64,000 nt of DNA from Desulfobacula sp. (GCA_013792075.1 VMSR01000043.1:1-64000), one strand, 5' to 3'; positions 1 through 11,652 are shown, numbered from the stretch's first letter. The notes: a model not told the origin generated them from the sequence alone. Program-made: numbers and translations.

Positions 1-192
1 AATATAGGTACGTGGGGCGTGTTGAAGTCTTGTGTTCTATTCAAATATACTTTATGAAGGACGCAATTGTAATCCATAATGATAAAAGATTATACTCTTG
101 AGATATTCAAATCAAAATGTCAGGCAGATGCAAAAAATACACACTGTTTTGCCGGATAACAGAGAGAGTCTTGACCATGGAAGGAGAATCTT

Positions 193-1014
193 TTGAATAC
201 CAGGCGAACAACCGTTAGAATGTTTACACGGATTTCCATTCTTATTATTCTGGCATTGTTACCCTGTATAGTATTGGCTGCGGAAATCAAATCTGTCCTG
301 ATTATTTCGATAGATTCGCTTCACCCGGATGCCCTGGGAGAAGAAACAACAAAAACGATCAATGAAATCATGAAAAAAGGGGTTTTTACGCTGAACGGGA
401 GTAGTACAGCGCCACCATTAACCCTATTAAGCCATTCCGCCATGTTTTCTGGTGTGGGGCCGGATAAAGGTGGATTAACGGAGAATAATTGGGAATCTGG
501 ACAAAAACAAATTGATGTCAAAACGATTTTTGACGATGCAAAACGTAACCACTTTTTTACCGGTTTTTTTTATTCAAAAGAAAAACTTGGTTATCTTATT
601 TCAGGTGCTGTTGACCAATGTCAGTTAGATCAGGATTTTTCAGTTGAAAATGCCATCGAATTCTTTAAAGAATCGAACGCTAAAAAATTTTGTTTTCTTC
701 ATATCAGCGGCCTTGATCGAACAGGACCTGTCGAAGGCTGGATGTCGGACGGATACATGGAAGAATTATTTTTTATTGATGAAAGCATTCGTCCATTAAT
801 TGACCTGGTAATATCAAGAAAAGATTATTTGATCATCATCACCAGTGATCATGCCGGGCATGAAAAAACCCATGGCAGTGAACATCAGGATGATGCTAAA
901 TTACCTTTGGTAATGACTTCGGATATCGCTGAATTGACTCAATATCAGGAGATGCGATATCATGTTACCCAGCTTAAAAATATTTTGATAAACATTTTAG
1001 ACTTTCGGAAATAA
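193..1014 (+). CDS. Exported alkaline-phosphatase-superfamily hydrolase (phosphodiesterase/sulfatase-like)
   Basis: A 273-residue protein with an N-terminal hydrophobic segment (about residues 12-29, ending ALLPCIVLAAE) that looks like a signal peptide, so a periplasmic location is likely. Two regions fit the alkaline phosphatase fold: ISIDSLHPDAL, where the Asp would bind metal, followed by TAPPLTLLSH with a candidate Thr nucleophile; and TSDHAGHEKTHG near the C-terminus, the usual metal-binding DH...H region. The arrangement is closest to the type I phosphodiesterase/nucleotide pyrophosphatase branch. The start is TTG at 193, chosen because AAGGAGAA lies just upstream (181-188). The substrate cannot be told from sequence. 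It appears to be a single-gene unit. Confidence 0.75.
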   Translation: MNTRRTTVRMFTRISILIILALLPCIVLAAEIKSVLIISIDSLHPDALGEETTKTINEIMKKGVFTLNGSSTAPPLTLLSHSAMFSGVGPDKGGLTENNWESGQKQIDVKTIFDDAKRNHFFTGFFYSKEKLGYLISGAVDQCQLDQDFSVENAIEFFKESNAKKFCFLHISGLDRTGPVEGWMSDGYMEELFFIDESIRPLIDLVISRKDYLIIITSDHAGHEKTHGSEHQDDAKLPLVMTSDIAELTQYQEMRYHVTQLKNILINILDFRK

Positions 1015-1020
1015 CAAAGA

Positions 1021-1127
1021 TTTCTGAGATTGTCTGCAAGTTTACACCCAGTTATGCAAAGCAAAAATTTTCAGAGGACCGGAGGCGGACCGGAAAAACA
1101 AAAAAGGCTTTCAGACAATCTCTGAAA
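1021..1127. repeat. Long-spaced inverted repeat downstream of the phosphodiesterase gene
   Basis: A 16-base arm at 1021-1036 (TTTCTGAGATTGTCTG) is matched, with one mismatch, by its reverse complement at 1112-1127. The roughly 75-base interior holds a short direct repeat GACCGG...GGACCGG around 1077-1093. It lies between the first gene and the tRNA gene. It could act as a transcript end or be a REP-like element. There is no T-run directly after the right arm, so an ordinary intrinsic terminator is not a good fit. Confidence 0.45.
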
Positions 1128-1142
1128 ACCCTTGTGTTTAAT

Positions 1143-1217
1143 TGGTGATCCCACCGGGAATCGAACCCGAGTTTCCGGCGTGAGAGGCCAGCGTCCTAAC
1201 CGCTAGACGATGGGACC
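1143..1217 (-). tRNA. tRNA-Glu (anticodon CTC)
   Basis: Reading the minus strand gives a complete cloverleaf. The acceptor stem GGTCCCA pairs with TGGGATC, the anticodon loop is CTCTCAC with anticodon CTC (plus-strand bases 1182-1184), and the T arm carries GGTTCGATTCC. The 3' CCA is encoded (1143-1145). The D-arm (TAGCGGTTAGGA) and the anticodon decoding GAG identify glutamate. It stands alone, with no neighbouring tRNA or rRNA genes, and no phage or integrase sequence is visible beside it. Confidence 0.96.
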
Positions 1218-1274
1218 AGCAGTAAAGATTTTTATTTATACCGGATAAAGAAAAAAGTCAATTACAATTTCAGG

Positions 1275-1478
1275 TTAAACCGAATTTTTCTGGCCTTTTT
1301 TAAATCCGAAAACAAGATAGAGAAGCCAGCCGACCAAGGGGATCAGAGCGACAAAATGCCAGAAAACCTTGGTTTTGACTGATCCGAAATCCTTTTTAAT
1401 GATATCAATCAGGGCCAGCATGGTCAAACCCAGGGACAGGGCTGCTATGAGCAGAACATAGAGAACAATCTTATCCAT
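1275..1478 (-). CDS. Small membrane protein with PLDc_N-like domain
   Basis: A 67-residue protein with two hydrophobic helices (about residues 4-26 and 40-58). Between them is a charged stretch (DIIKKDFGS..KVFW), and the second helix carries the ALIPLVGWLLYLVFG pattern typical of the phospholipase D-nuclease N-terminal (PLDc_N) family. These are inner-membrane proteins with no catalytic residues and poorly known function. The start lies 12 bases downstream of the lytic transglycosylase stop on the same strand, so the two are probably cotranscribed. Confidence 0.7.
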   Translation of the reverse strand: MDKIVLYVLLIAALSLGLTMLALIDIIKKDFGSVKTKVFWHFVALIPLVGWLLYLVFGFKKGQKNSV

Positions 1479-1490
1479 AAACCGTTTTGT

Positions 1491-2399
1491 TTATCCTTCT
1501 TTTAACTTGTCTGAGATTTTTAGCAGGGTGTCGACATAATAGTTGCTGTGATTGTATTGGAACAAAACTTCGTGCTGGCGCTGACGGGGGATGTCGGGCT
1601 TCCAGCCATGGTGTTTAAGGTAATTGGCGACCGAAGCGATTGAGTCGGCATGGTTGAACAAGTCCACCCCGCCGTCATTGTTGCCATCCTTTGCCAGGGT
1701 AAGGGCATTGGAGGGCATGAACTGCGGGATGCCCATGGCGCCGGCATAGGAACCTTTGATTGATTCCGGGTCGATTCCTTCCCGGGTAGTGTATTGTATC
1801 AGGGCTTTGAGTTCCTGGTATCCCCATTGGGAACGTTTCTCAACTTTTTTCTCAAATTTTTCCCGGTCGGGTTTTTTATTGTCAGGAATAGATTCCCAGA
1901 TACGCTCTCTCAAGTTTTTATCGGTCAGGGCAGCCATGGTAGCAAGGGTGTTGATGACGGTGCGTTTGCCAAGATACCCCCCCAGCTGGGTTTCTACCAA
2001 AAGGATAGCGGCAATAATGGTTTTGTCCACCCCATATGTTATTTCCGCCTGTTCCAGGCTTTCCTTGTGGGTTTCCATGTATTCCCGGGCTTTTGCAATG
2101 GGTTTGGGGGCGATAAACTGGTCATAGTCCAGGCTTGATTCAGAATGGATAAAAAACAAGGAGACATCCGAGGGTGTAAAAAATATTTGTTCATTTAAAA
2201 ACAGAAGATTGATTTTTTCCGGATTAAAGCCGTCCTGAATAAGCCTCTGGGACAAGTCGGTAAACTCATTTTTTTTCCCCTGGAGTTCTTGTCCGGTTGC
2301 AAGGGGAAGGCTCATGGAAAAACAAAGCAGTAAAATAATGATAACCCACGATATCCGGTTATATGACAATGGCAAAAGTCCCATGGTGATGATGTCCAC
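1491..2399 (-). CDS. MltB-like lytic murein transglycosylase
   Basis: A 302-residue exported protein with an N-terminal hydrophobic segment (about residues 17-35). The body matches the SLT_2/MltB family: AAILLVETQLGGYLGKR contains the candidate catalytic Glu, followed by YAGAMGIPQFMPSN and DLFNHADSIASVANYL, the signature lobes of MltB. Family members cleave the glycan strand of peptidoglycan to give 1,6-anhydro-muramyl ends. No lipobox is obvious, so it may be soluble periplasmic rather than an outer-membrane lipoprotein. An internal Met at residue 6 is an alternative start. Confidence 0.88.
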   Translation of the reverse strand: MDIITMGLLPLSYNRISWVIIILLLCFSMSLPLATGQELQGKKNEFTDLSQRLIQDGFNPEKINLLFLNEQIFFTPSDVSLFFIHSESSLDYDQFIAPKPIAKAREYMETHKESLEQAEITYGVDKTIIAAILLVETQLGGYLGKRTVINTLATMAALTDKNLRERIWESIPDNKKPDREKFEKKVEKRSQWGYQELKALIQYTTREGIDPESIKGSYAGAMGIPQFMPSNALTLAKDGNNDGGVDLFNHADSIASVANYLKHHGWKPDIPRQRQHEVLFQYNHSNYYVDTLLKISDKLKEG

Positions 2400-2567
2400 T
2401 CCCTTATTGTTTTCCGATCAACTGCTGTGTATTGGCCGGGTCCCTATTTTATTTGTTCTCTTATAGCCTATTTCTTTTTTGATTGCATTAAAAAAATATA
2501 AGCAAAAATATTTCCGGGTTGGCAAAATGGGACCCGTCCGGGTTTGTGGTGAACGCCATGAAAGCAG

Positions 2568-2599
2568 GCGGACCCCATGGAATTTTCCATGGGGTCCGC
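2568..2599 (-). terminator. Perfect 15-bp palindrome after glnA
   Basis: Arms 2568-2582 and 2585-2599 are exact reverse complements (GCGGACCCCATGGAA). They lie 27 bases past the glnA stop, between glnA and the transglycosylase gene on the same strand. The stem is long and GC-rich but is not followed by a clear T-run on the minus strand. It is probably an operon-end or RNA-stabilising hairpin rather than a textbook intrinsic terminator. Confidence 0.55.
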
Positions 2600-2625
2600 T
2601 GTTTATATTATAGGTTTAATAAGGA

Positions 2626-4038
2626 TTAAATGTCATAGTAGAGATAAAATTCATGGGGATGGGGACGGCTGATAACCGGTTTGACTTCGTTTTCCATTTT
2701 ATAGTCAATCCAATAGTCAATGACGTCCTTGGTGAAGACATCTCCCTTGAGCAAAAAGTCATGGTCTTCTTTCAGGGCCTTCAGGGCTTCTTCCAATGTG
2801 CCCGGGGCAGATTCCATTTTGGCCAGTTCTTCCGGGGGCAGGTCATAGATGTTTTTGTCCATGGGGTCACCTGGATCCATTTTATTCTGGATACCGTCGA
2901 TCATGGCCATGGCAATGGCGGCAAAGGCCAGATAGCCATTGCATGAAGGATCCGGCGTTCTGAATTCGATTCGTTTGGCCTTGGGAGATCCGGAATACAT
3001 GGGCAGCCGGATGGCCGCACTCCTGTTCCGGCTGGAGTATGCCAGGTTGATGGGGGCTTCAAATCCGGGAACCAGTCTCTTGTAGGAGTTGGTGGTGGGG
3101 TTTGTGATGGCGCAAAGGGCTTTGCAATGCTTCATGATGCCGCCGATGGCATGGAGGGCCATCTCTGACATGCCGGCATATTTGTTGCCTGCAAACAGCG
3201 GGTTGCCGTCCTTCCAGAAACTCATGTGGGTATGCATACCCGTACCATTGTCGCCATACACGGGTTTGGGCATGAAGGTGACGGTGTGATCGTATTTAAC
3301 CGCCACATTTTTCAGAACATATTTAAACCAGGCAAGGCTGTCGCCCATGTTCAAAAGGGAATCAAACCGAAGGTCGATTTCAGACTGGCCGGGAGCGGCC
3401 ACTTCATGGTGCTGGCACTCCATGGCAATACCCAGGTCTTCCAGGGTGAGCATCATTTCGGTTCTCATGTCCTGGTATTTGTCATTGGGCGGCAGGGGAA
3501 AATATCCGCCTTTGGGCCTGATTTTGTATCCCAGGTTGGGCATTTCATCTCTTCCGGAGTTCCAATGGGCTTCATCAGAATCAATTTCAAAGAACGCTGA
3601 ATGGGGTTCAGAGGCATACCGGATGCTGGAGAAAATAAAGAACTCGGGTTCGGGTCCCACATAAATGGTGTCGCCGATGCCTGTGCTTTTCAGGTATGCT
3701 TCGACTTTTTTGGCAATGTTCCTGGGATCCCGGCTGTAAGATTCCATGGTAATGGGGTCATAGATGTTTCCGATGAGGACCAGGGTGGGAACTTTGAAAA
3801 AAGGGTCTATTTTGGCCGTGCCGGGTTCGGGAATAACGAGCATGTCAGAGTTGTCAATATTCTGCCATGCCCGCATGCTGGATCCGTCAAAGCCGAATCC
3901 GTCTTCAAAGGCAGATTCGCTCAGTTCTCCGACAGGAACAGAAAAATGCTGCCAGGTACCGATAAAGTCCATGTAACGGATGTCAACGATCTTGACCTTG
4001 TTTTCCTTTGCCATTGCAATTACATCTTTTGGTGTCAT
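2626..4038 (-). CDS. glnA: Glutamine synthetase type I
   Basis: This enzyme makes glutamine from glutamate, ammonia and ATP in the cytoplasm. At 470 residues it has the usual length for the type I dodecameric enzyme. The frame is open back to 4320, but that extension lies over glnB. The true start is the ATG at 4036-4038, which has AAGGAAG just upstream and gives the family N-terminus (MTPKDVIAMAKENKV). Visible landmarks are GFDGSSMRAW, PKPVYGDNGTGMH, the EFRTPD active-site region, and KNIYDLPPEE with Tyr at residue 398. That Tyr matches the adenylylated tyrosine of bacterial type I enzymes, so control by GlnE-type adenylylation is plausible. It is the third gene of the glnD-glnB-glnA operon, starting 49 bases after glnB. 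Confidence 0.97.
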   Translation of the reverse strand: MTPKDVIAMAKENKVKIVDIRYMDFIGTWQHFSVPVGELSESAFEDGFGFDGSSMRAWQNIDNSDMLVIPEPGTAKIDPFFKVPTLVLIGNIYDPITMESYSRDPRNIAKKVEAYLKSTGIGDTIYVGPEPEFFIFSSIRYASEPHSAFFEIDSDEAHWNSGRDEMPNLGYKIRPKGGYFPLPPNDKYQDMRTEMMLTLEDLGIAMECQHHEVAAPGQSEIDLRFDSLLNMGDSLAWFKYVLKNVAVKYDHTVTFMPKPVYGDNGTGMHTHMSFWKDGNPLFAGNKYAGMSEMALHAIGGIMKHCKALCAITNPTTNSYKRLVPGFEAPINLAYSSRNRSAAIRLPMYSGSPKAKRIEFRTPDPSCNGYLAFAAIAMAMIDGIQNKMDPGDPMDKNIYDLPPEELAKMESAPGTLEEALKALKEDHDFLLKGDVFTKDVIDYWIDYKMENEVKPVISRPHPHEFYLYYDI

Positions 4039-4087
4039 GTGTCTTACTTCCTTAAAGTATGGGGTTAAATATAAACAATTCCTATGG

Positions 4088-7058
<2,971 letters not shown>

Positions 7059-7092
7059 TTCCGCAAAAGATTAATAGCTGGCTTGCTTAATA

Positions 7093-7108
7093 AGCAATGG
7101 GCGTGCCA
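7093..7108 (-). promoter_or_regulatory. Sigma-54 (-24/-12) promoter of the glnDBA operon
   Basis: The minus strand reads CTGGCACG CCCA TTGCT (7109 down to 7093), against the sigma-54 consensus YTGGCACG-N4-TTGCW. The GG and GC dinucleotides have the required spacing. The predicted transcript start is near 7082, about 24 bases before the glnD ATG. The -12 half lies in a palindrome TTGCTTA-A-TAAGCAA (7083-7097). An enhancer protein such as NtrC would be required; no convincing NtrC dyad was found by eye upstream. Confidence 0.8.
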
Positions 7109-7292
7109 GGACTGAATTATCAGGGGTTTCAGGCCGGCAAGCGGGATTTGGGGCATTCAAATTATAAAAATTCTAAAATTTAACTACAAAAATGTTATTA
7201 AATATGTTCAAAAAAGCCTGTTTTTGTAATTAATAAAAAAAAGCATCCTTGCAGCACTATTGTGATTTCGGTTGACCGGGAAGGGGGAAAAG

Positions 7293-7329
7293 ACTCCAGC
7301 CAGATGTTGTAAAATCATCCGGCCGGAGT
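7293..7329 (-). terminator. Probable tatA terminator hairpin
   Basis: Arms 7293-7306 and 7316-7329 pair with two mismatches (ACTCCAGCCAGATG against CATCCGGCCGGAGT) around a 9-base loop. On the minus strand the stem follows tatA and is followed by CTTTTCCCCC, a short pyrimidine run. This is a reasonable end for tatA. It also insulates the glnD promoter region from readthrough. Confidence 0.55.
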
Positions 7330-7357
7330 GATGGGTCTTTGGTGAAACGAAAGGAAG

Positions 7358-7543
7358 TTAATCTTTCTCTATTTTTTCAGGTTCGTCTTCCTTGTCCGGG
7401 AGGGGGTCTTTTGTGGCTTTTTTGAAATTTTTAATTCCCTTTCCCAGGCCGGCACCGATTTCGGGAAGTTTTCCCGCACCAAAGATAATAAGGATAATAA
7501 CAAGAATTATTATGAGTTCCGGCATTCCAAGTCCACCAATCAT
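7358..7543 (-). CDS. tatA: Sec-independent translocase subunit TatA/TatE
   Basis: A 61-residue protein with one N-terminal transmembrane helix (about residues 7-22), then [23 protein letters not shown], the conserved hinge and amphipathic helix of TatA. The tail is acidic and lysine-rich. TatA multimers form the passage for folded twin-arginine substrates across the inner membrane. No tatB or tatC lies beside it, so this is an orphan tatA, as often seen in Desulfobacterota. It stands alone between the glnDBA operon and the divergent moxR gene. Confidence 0.93.
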   Translation of the reverse strand: MIGGLGMPELIIILVIILIIFGAGKLPEIGAGLGKGIKNFKKATKDPLPDKEDEPEKIEKD

Positions 7544-7801
7544 AGCACGCTCCTATTTAATCAAATCTTTATAAAATCAAATAAAAATCATTAACACTAA
7601 GTTTGGGCGGTGTCAATCTTTTAGAATTTGCTTCAAAAAAATTAAAACCACAATTTTGTAACATGACAGGGGACATCCCCCTTGTTTTGAATAAAATACT
7701 TGTGAAAAAAGGTGAGATGATTCATATATTCTGCTATTGTTGAATAATAGTTAACGATAATAAAAAAATTGAAACTCTAAAATTTGTGGAGAATTCCATT
7801 G

Positions 7802-8653
7802 ATGAACCAAACCGCCGACAACGAATTCCATGGTGCAAAAAAATATGTTCTGGACACGGAACTGGCCTCAATTGTCAACATATCCATGAAGCTGGAAATG
7901 CCGCTGCTGCTCAAGGGGGAACCGGGTACCGGTAAAACCATGCTGGCCCATGCCATTGCCGACACCCTTTCCATGCCCCTGATTGTTTTGAACGTAAAAT
8001 CCAGCATGAAACTTGTGGAAGCCCTGTACCAGTATGACACCTTAACCCGGCTCAACGATTCCAGATTCGGTGATTCCAAGCGGGATGTGAGCAATATTGA
8101 TGAGTATATTAAAATGGGAAAAATCGGCCAGGCTTTTTGTGCCGACAAGCGAACCGTTCTGCTCATAGATGAAATCGACAAGGCCGACACGGATTTCCAG
8201 GATGATATGCTGGACGTTCTGGATCAGATGCAGTTTGACATAATTGAGACCGACAAAACCGTATGCGCAAAACACAGACCTGTTATCATTATTACATCCA
8301 ATGCCAAAAAAGATCTGTCCGACCCCTTTCTGGGGCGGTGTAATTTCCACCACATTGCATTTCCCGAGCCCAAAATGATGCGCAAAATTATCGGGGTGCA
8401 TTTTGACCGGATTGATGAACGGCTGGCGGAGAATGCCATTAACGCTTTTTATAGCCTGCGGGAGATTGAGGCCATTGAGAAAAAACCAGCCACCCGGGAA
8501 TTGATCAACTGGATCAGGGCATTGAACGCAGATCCGGATTTCAATGCCAAGGATCTTGTTAAAGGGAGTATGCCGTTTTTGGGGGTTTTGTTTAAAAAAA
8601 GTCCGGATTATGAGCGGGCAAAAAGTCTGACATCCAGACGGAAAATGTTTTAA
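7802..8653 (+). CDS. MoxR-family AAA+ ATPase
   Basis: A 283-residue ATPase. Walker A is GEPGTGKTMLAHA (about residue 40), Walker B is VLLIDEIDKAD, and IIITSNAKKDLSDPFLGRC gives sensor 1 and the arginine-finger region. The frame is open from a TTG at 7784, but the ATG at 7802 is preferred because GGAG (7788-7791) is correctly spaced for it. MoxR ATPases act as chaperones for maturation of protein complexes, usually with a VWA-domain partner. Such a partner follows 13 bases later. The target complex is not apparent from the neighbours. Confidence 0.88.
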   Translation: MNQTADNEFHGAKKYVLDTELASIVNISMKLEMPLLLKGEPGTGKTMLAHAIADTLSMPLIVLNVKSSMKLVEALYQYDTLTRLNDSRFGDSKRDVSNIDEYIKMGKIGQAFCADKRTVLLIDEIDKADTDFQDDMLDVLDQMQFDIIETDKTVCAKHRPVIIITSNAKKDLSDPFLGRCNFHHIAFPEPKMMRKIIGVHFDRIDERLAENAINAFYSLREIEAIEKKPATRELINWIRALNADPDFNAKDLVKGSMPFLGVLFKKSPDYERAKSLTSRRKMF

Positions 8654-8666
8654 CGGGCGGTTATCC

Positions 8667-9860
8667 ATGTTTTTAAAGTTTTTTTATACACTCAGGGAAG
8701 TGGGTATCCCGGTTTCTCCCACCTCTTTTCTGACATTGCAAAAAGCCCTGCACAAAGGGATGATCAACAGTCTGGATGATTTTTATACCTGTGCCAGGGC
8801 CGTCCTTGTTAAGAGCGAACGCTATTTTGATCTCTATGACCAGGTGTTTGCCCACCATTTTGACGGGGTTCCCCTGCCCGAAGACGGCGGGTTTGAAATA
8901 GACGAAATGGCCCGTGGCATGCTGGATGAATGGCTGAAAAATCCCAAGCAGATGGCCGATGCCCTTGGCATGGATGAAGCAACCCTGAAGAAAATGACCC
9001 CGGACGAATTGATTGAATATTTCAAAACACGCCTCAAGGACCAGGATGGGCGCCATGACGGCGGCAGCAAATGGATCGGGACCGGCGGAACTTCTCCGGT
9101 GGGCCATTCCGGATATCATCCCGGCGGCATGCGGGTGGGAGGGGAATCCCGGAACAAATCCGCAGTCAAGGTGGCCAATGAGCGGCGCTACAAGGATTAT
9201 TCAACCCAGGGTCCCCTGACCCAGGCCAAGATGGGAGAGGCCCTGAAACGATTGCGCAATCTTGTCCCTTCGGGCGCCAGGGACAAAATTAATATTGATG
9301 AAACCATCAAAGAGACCCTGCGGAACGGCGGGGAGATAGAGCTTCTCTTTGACCGCGCCCTGAAAGACCGGCTCAAGGTGATCCTTGCCATTGACAACGG
9401 GGGGTGGTCTATGGATCCCTATATTCGGGTGGTCCAGACCCTGTTTGACTATGCCCGGTCCCAGTTTAAAGAGGTAAAGACCTATTTTTTCCATAACACC
9501 ATTTATGATTATGTGTGGGAGGACAGCGCCCGGTACAAAAAACCCAAAAACATCATGGAGTTTTCCAGGCTTGATCCGGACACACGGCTTATCATATTGG
9601 GGGATGCCAGCATGGCGCCCTATGAACTCATGGCCCATGACGGTTCCATCCATATCACGGAAAGAAGCGGCCGGCCCAGTCTCGATCAATTGAAGTTTTT
9701 GGCCAAGACCTTTCCCCATACGGTCTGGCTCAATCCCGTGTCTGAATCCATGTGGGGATATACCCATAGTATCATGGCCATATCAAAACTTTTCCCCATG
9801 TATGAACTTTCCCTGGACGGCCTTGAAAAGGCCGTGGAAAAATTGATGGCTAAAAATTAA
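8667..9860 (+). CDS. VWA-domain protein, CoxE-like partner of MoxR
   Basis: A 397-residue soluble protein. The N-terminal half (FLKFFYTLREVGIPVSPT..) has the look of CoxE-family proteins, with a glycine- and charge-rich linker at about residues 130-180. The VWA core starts near residue 238 with VILAIDNGGWSMDPY. The metal-ion-dependent adhesion site is normally DxSxS; here it is D-N-G-G-W-S, so it is altered or shifted, although a later Ser is present. It sits 13 bases after the MoxR gene and is surely cotranscribed. Family members act with MoxR in metal insertion or complex assembly; the target here is unknown. Confidence 0.8.
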   Translation: MFLKFFYTLREVGIPVSPTSFLTLQKALHKGMINSLDDFYTCARAVLVKSERYFDLYDQVFAHHFDGVPLPEDGGFEIDEMARGMLDEWLKNPKQMADALGMDEATLKKMTPDELIEYFKTRLKDQDGRHDGGSKWIGTGGTSPVGHSGYHPGGMRVGGESRNKSAVKVANERRYKDYSTQGPLTQAKMGEALKRLRNLVPSGARDKINIDETIKETLRNGGEIELLFDRALKDRLKVILAIDNGGWSMDPYIRVVQTLFDYARSQFKEVKTYFFHNTIYDYVWEDSARYKKPKNIMEFSRLDPDTRLIILGDASMAPYELMAHDGSIHITERSGRPSLDQLKFLAKTFPHTVWLNPVSESMWGYTHSIMAISKLFPMYELSLDGLEKAVEKLMAKN

Positions 9861-9921
9861 ACCTGGGATATGCATTTTCCCGGCTCAACCGAGTCAAATA
9901 TCGGTTTTGGTCAAAAAAATT

Positions 9922-10707
9922 TTATAAGCAAACCTGATAAAATTTTAAGGTGTTTTCAAAAATGATCCGGGACAATTCCTCCGGGTCTGCCTGTCGTATT
10001 TGGGCCAGTTTTAAGAGAACATATTTTACAAATGCCGGTTCATTTCGTCGGGTTTTGTTTTTCTGGGGAGCCGGGGTCAGATAGGGGGCATCGGTTTCAA
10101 TGAGGAGCCTGTCCTCGGGAATTAAGGGGGCGATTTCCCGCAGGTACGCGCCTCTTTTTTCTATTGTCAGAATGCCGGTGATGCCGATGTGGTACCCCAG
10201 ATCCAAGTATTTGAACAATTCTTGCCGGGTGCCTGAGAAGCAGTGAATAACGCCTTTCCGTGTTGCAGGGCCCTCTGATTTCAGGATATCGTAAAGCCGG
10301 CCATTGGAATCCCGTTCATGGAAGATCAGGGGCAGGTCCAGGTCACCGGCAATGGAAAGCTGGGATGAAAAACAGTCTTCCTGGGCGCGTTGGGGGGAAA
10401 ACATCCGGTTAAAATCCAGGCCGGTTTCTCCCCAGGCTTTGACACAGGTGTGGGTGGCTGCGAGTTTTTTTAATGTTTCCAGGGTGTTTGGGGAACAGTG
10501 GCTTGCATCGTGGGGATGAATTCCCACGGAGGTGATCACATGGGAAAGCCCCTGGGCTATTTGAATGGCTTTTCGTGAGGAGGGAAGGTCAACCCCCACA
10601 ATCATTATTCCCTGTACCTGCTCCTGCTGCGCCCTTTCCATTACCGCTGAAATATCCTTGTCATAGGACAGGTCATCAAGATGGCAGTGGGAATCAAATA
10701 AAATCAT
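9922..10707 (-). CDS. TatD-family metal-dependent hydrolase
   Basis: A 261-residue TIM-barrel metallohydrolase. The start at 10707 is chosen because it gives the family N-terminus (MILFDSHCHLDD, the HxH metal site) and has AAGGGTAT upstream. The frame is open 54 codons further up, but that extension does not look like protein. Later landmarks are GEIGLDFNR-like GETGLDFNR, PLIFHERDSNG, GVIHCFSG and LLIETDAPYLTP. TatD proteins are 3'-5' exonucleases or deoxyribonucleases; despite the name they are not part of Tat transport. It is divergent from ftsE. Confidence 0.93.
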   Translation of the reverse strand: MILFDSHCHLDDLSYDKDISAVMERAQQEQVQGIMIVGVDLPSSRKAIQIAQGLSHVITSVGIHPHDASHCSPNTLETLKKLAATHTCVKAWGETGLDFNRMFSPQRAQEDCFSSQLSIAGDLDLPLIFHERDSNGRLYDILKSEGPATRKGVIHCFSGTRQELFKYLDLGYHIGITGILTIEKRGAYLREIAPLIPEDRLLIETDAPYLTPAPQKNKTRRNEPAFVKYVLLKLAQIRQADPEELSRIIFENTLKFYQVCL

Positions 10708-10783
10708 GGTCAAAATACCCTTATTTATTACTGGAGGAACACCCTTTATTTGCAGTATTCTTCCCTGATTGTTGAAAATGTCA

Positions 10784-10832
10784 AAGCCTTCACTGGTTGG
10801 AAGAAGCCGGGTTACGGTTACAGTGAAGGCTT
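10784..10832. repeat. Inverted repeat in the tatD-ftsE intergenic region
   Basis: AAGCCTTCACTG at 10784-10795 is exactly repeated in reverse complement at 10821-10832, with a 25-base loop. Flanking bases (TTCCCT... and ...AGGGAA) can extend the pairing. It lies in the shared upstream region of two divergent genes, so an operator or leader structure is possible. Nothing more specific can be said. Confidence 0.4.
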
Positions 10833-10937
10833 GGTGTAGGGAAAACTGTTTTTCAGCACTCCTTGACACAAAGAGTTTATATCAGTAAATTCAGTTTCAG
10901 TCAATTACGGACCAGGATAAGGGCAGTGTAATAAGGT

Positions 10938-11633
10938 ATGAATGCAGACACAAATAAAAACCCCATCATAAGACTTTTCAATGTGAGCAAGCGCTATGGC
11001 GCTAAACTGGCATTGAAAGATATCTCTCTGGACATTGAGCCCGGGGAATTTATATTTGTTTCAGGCCCGTCCGGTGCCGGTAAATCAACCCTGTTAAGGG
11101 TACTCTACCTGGCAGAAAAAGTGTCAGAAGGCCAGATTCTCATTGATGGCATGAACCTGGCCCGGATTCCTGCCGGTCGTCTGCCGTTTTTACGGCGAAG
11201 GTTTGGTATGGTTTTCCAGGATTTTAAACTGATTCCAAACCGAACCGTTTTTGAGAATGTGGCATTGGTGTTGGAGGCGGCAGGTGAAAAACCGGCCTTT
11301 ATACGGAAAAAAGTGATGCACGTGCTCAGGACCACGGGCATGGAAAAAAAAGTCAATGCCCTACCCCCCACCCTTTCCGGCGGAGAGCAGCAGCGGGTTG
11401 CGGTTGCCCGGGCTGTCGTGGGAGAACCCGCCATTATCCTGGCCGATGAACCCACGGGCAGTCTGGATGAAAAATCGGCCCAGGCTGTGATGGATTTATT
11501 GATGGAATACCATAAAAAAGGAACGACCATTCTTGTGGCAAGCCATAACCTCCACCTGATGGAAATTTCGGTTCGGGGGAGAAATATTGTCCTTGAAGAA
11601 GGTAAACTGAAAAAAACTTCCACCATGCTTTAA
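10938..11633 (+). CDS. ftsE: Cell division ATP-binding protein FtsE
   Basis: A 231-residue ABC ATPase. Walker A is GPSGAGKST (about residue 42), the signature is [14 protein letters not shown], Walker B is [12 protein letters not shown], and the H-loop is ASHNL. The N-terminal [12 protein letters not shown] is typical for FtsE. FtsE with FtsX forms a non-transporting ABC complex that signals across the membrane to activate septal peptidoglycan hydrolysis. It is the first gene of an operon with ftsX, an EnvC-like protein, an S41 protease and a deacetylase. Confidence 0.93.
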   Translation: MNADTNKNPIIRLFNVSKRYGAKLALKDISLDIEPGEFIFVSGPSGAGKSTLLRVLYLAEKVSEGQILIDGMNLARIPAGRLPFLRRRFGMVFQDFKLIPNRTVFENVALVLEAAGEKPAFIRKKVMHVLRTTGMEKKVNALPPTLSGGEQQRVAVARAVVGEPAIILADEPTGSLDEKSAQAVMDLLMEYHKKGTTILVASHNLHLMEISVRGRNIVLEEGKLKKTSTML

Positions 11634-11652
11634 TGGAGATGAGACCTCGCAT

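Noticed and set aside
10708-10869. 54-codon N-terminal extension of the TatD gene
   Set aside because: TatD proteins start at the MxxFDSHCHLD region; the extension lies over an inverted repeat in the shared upstream region.
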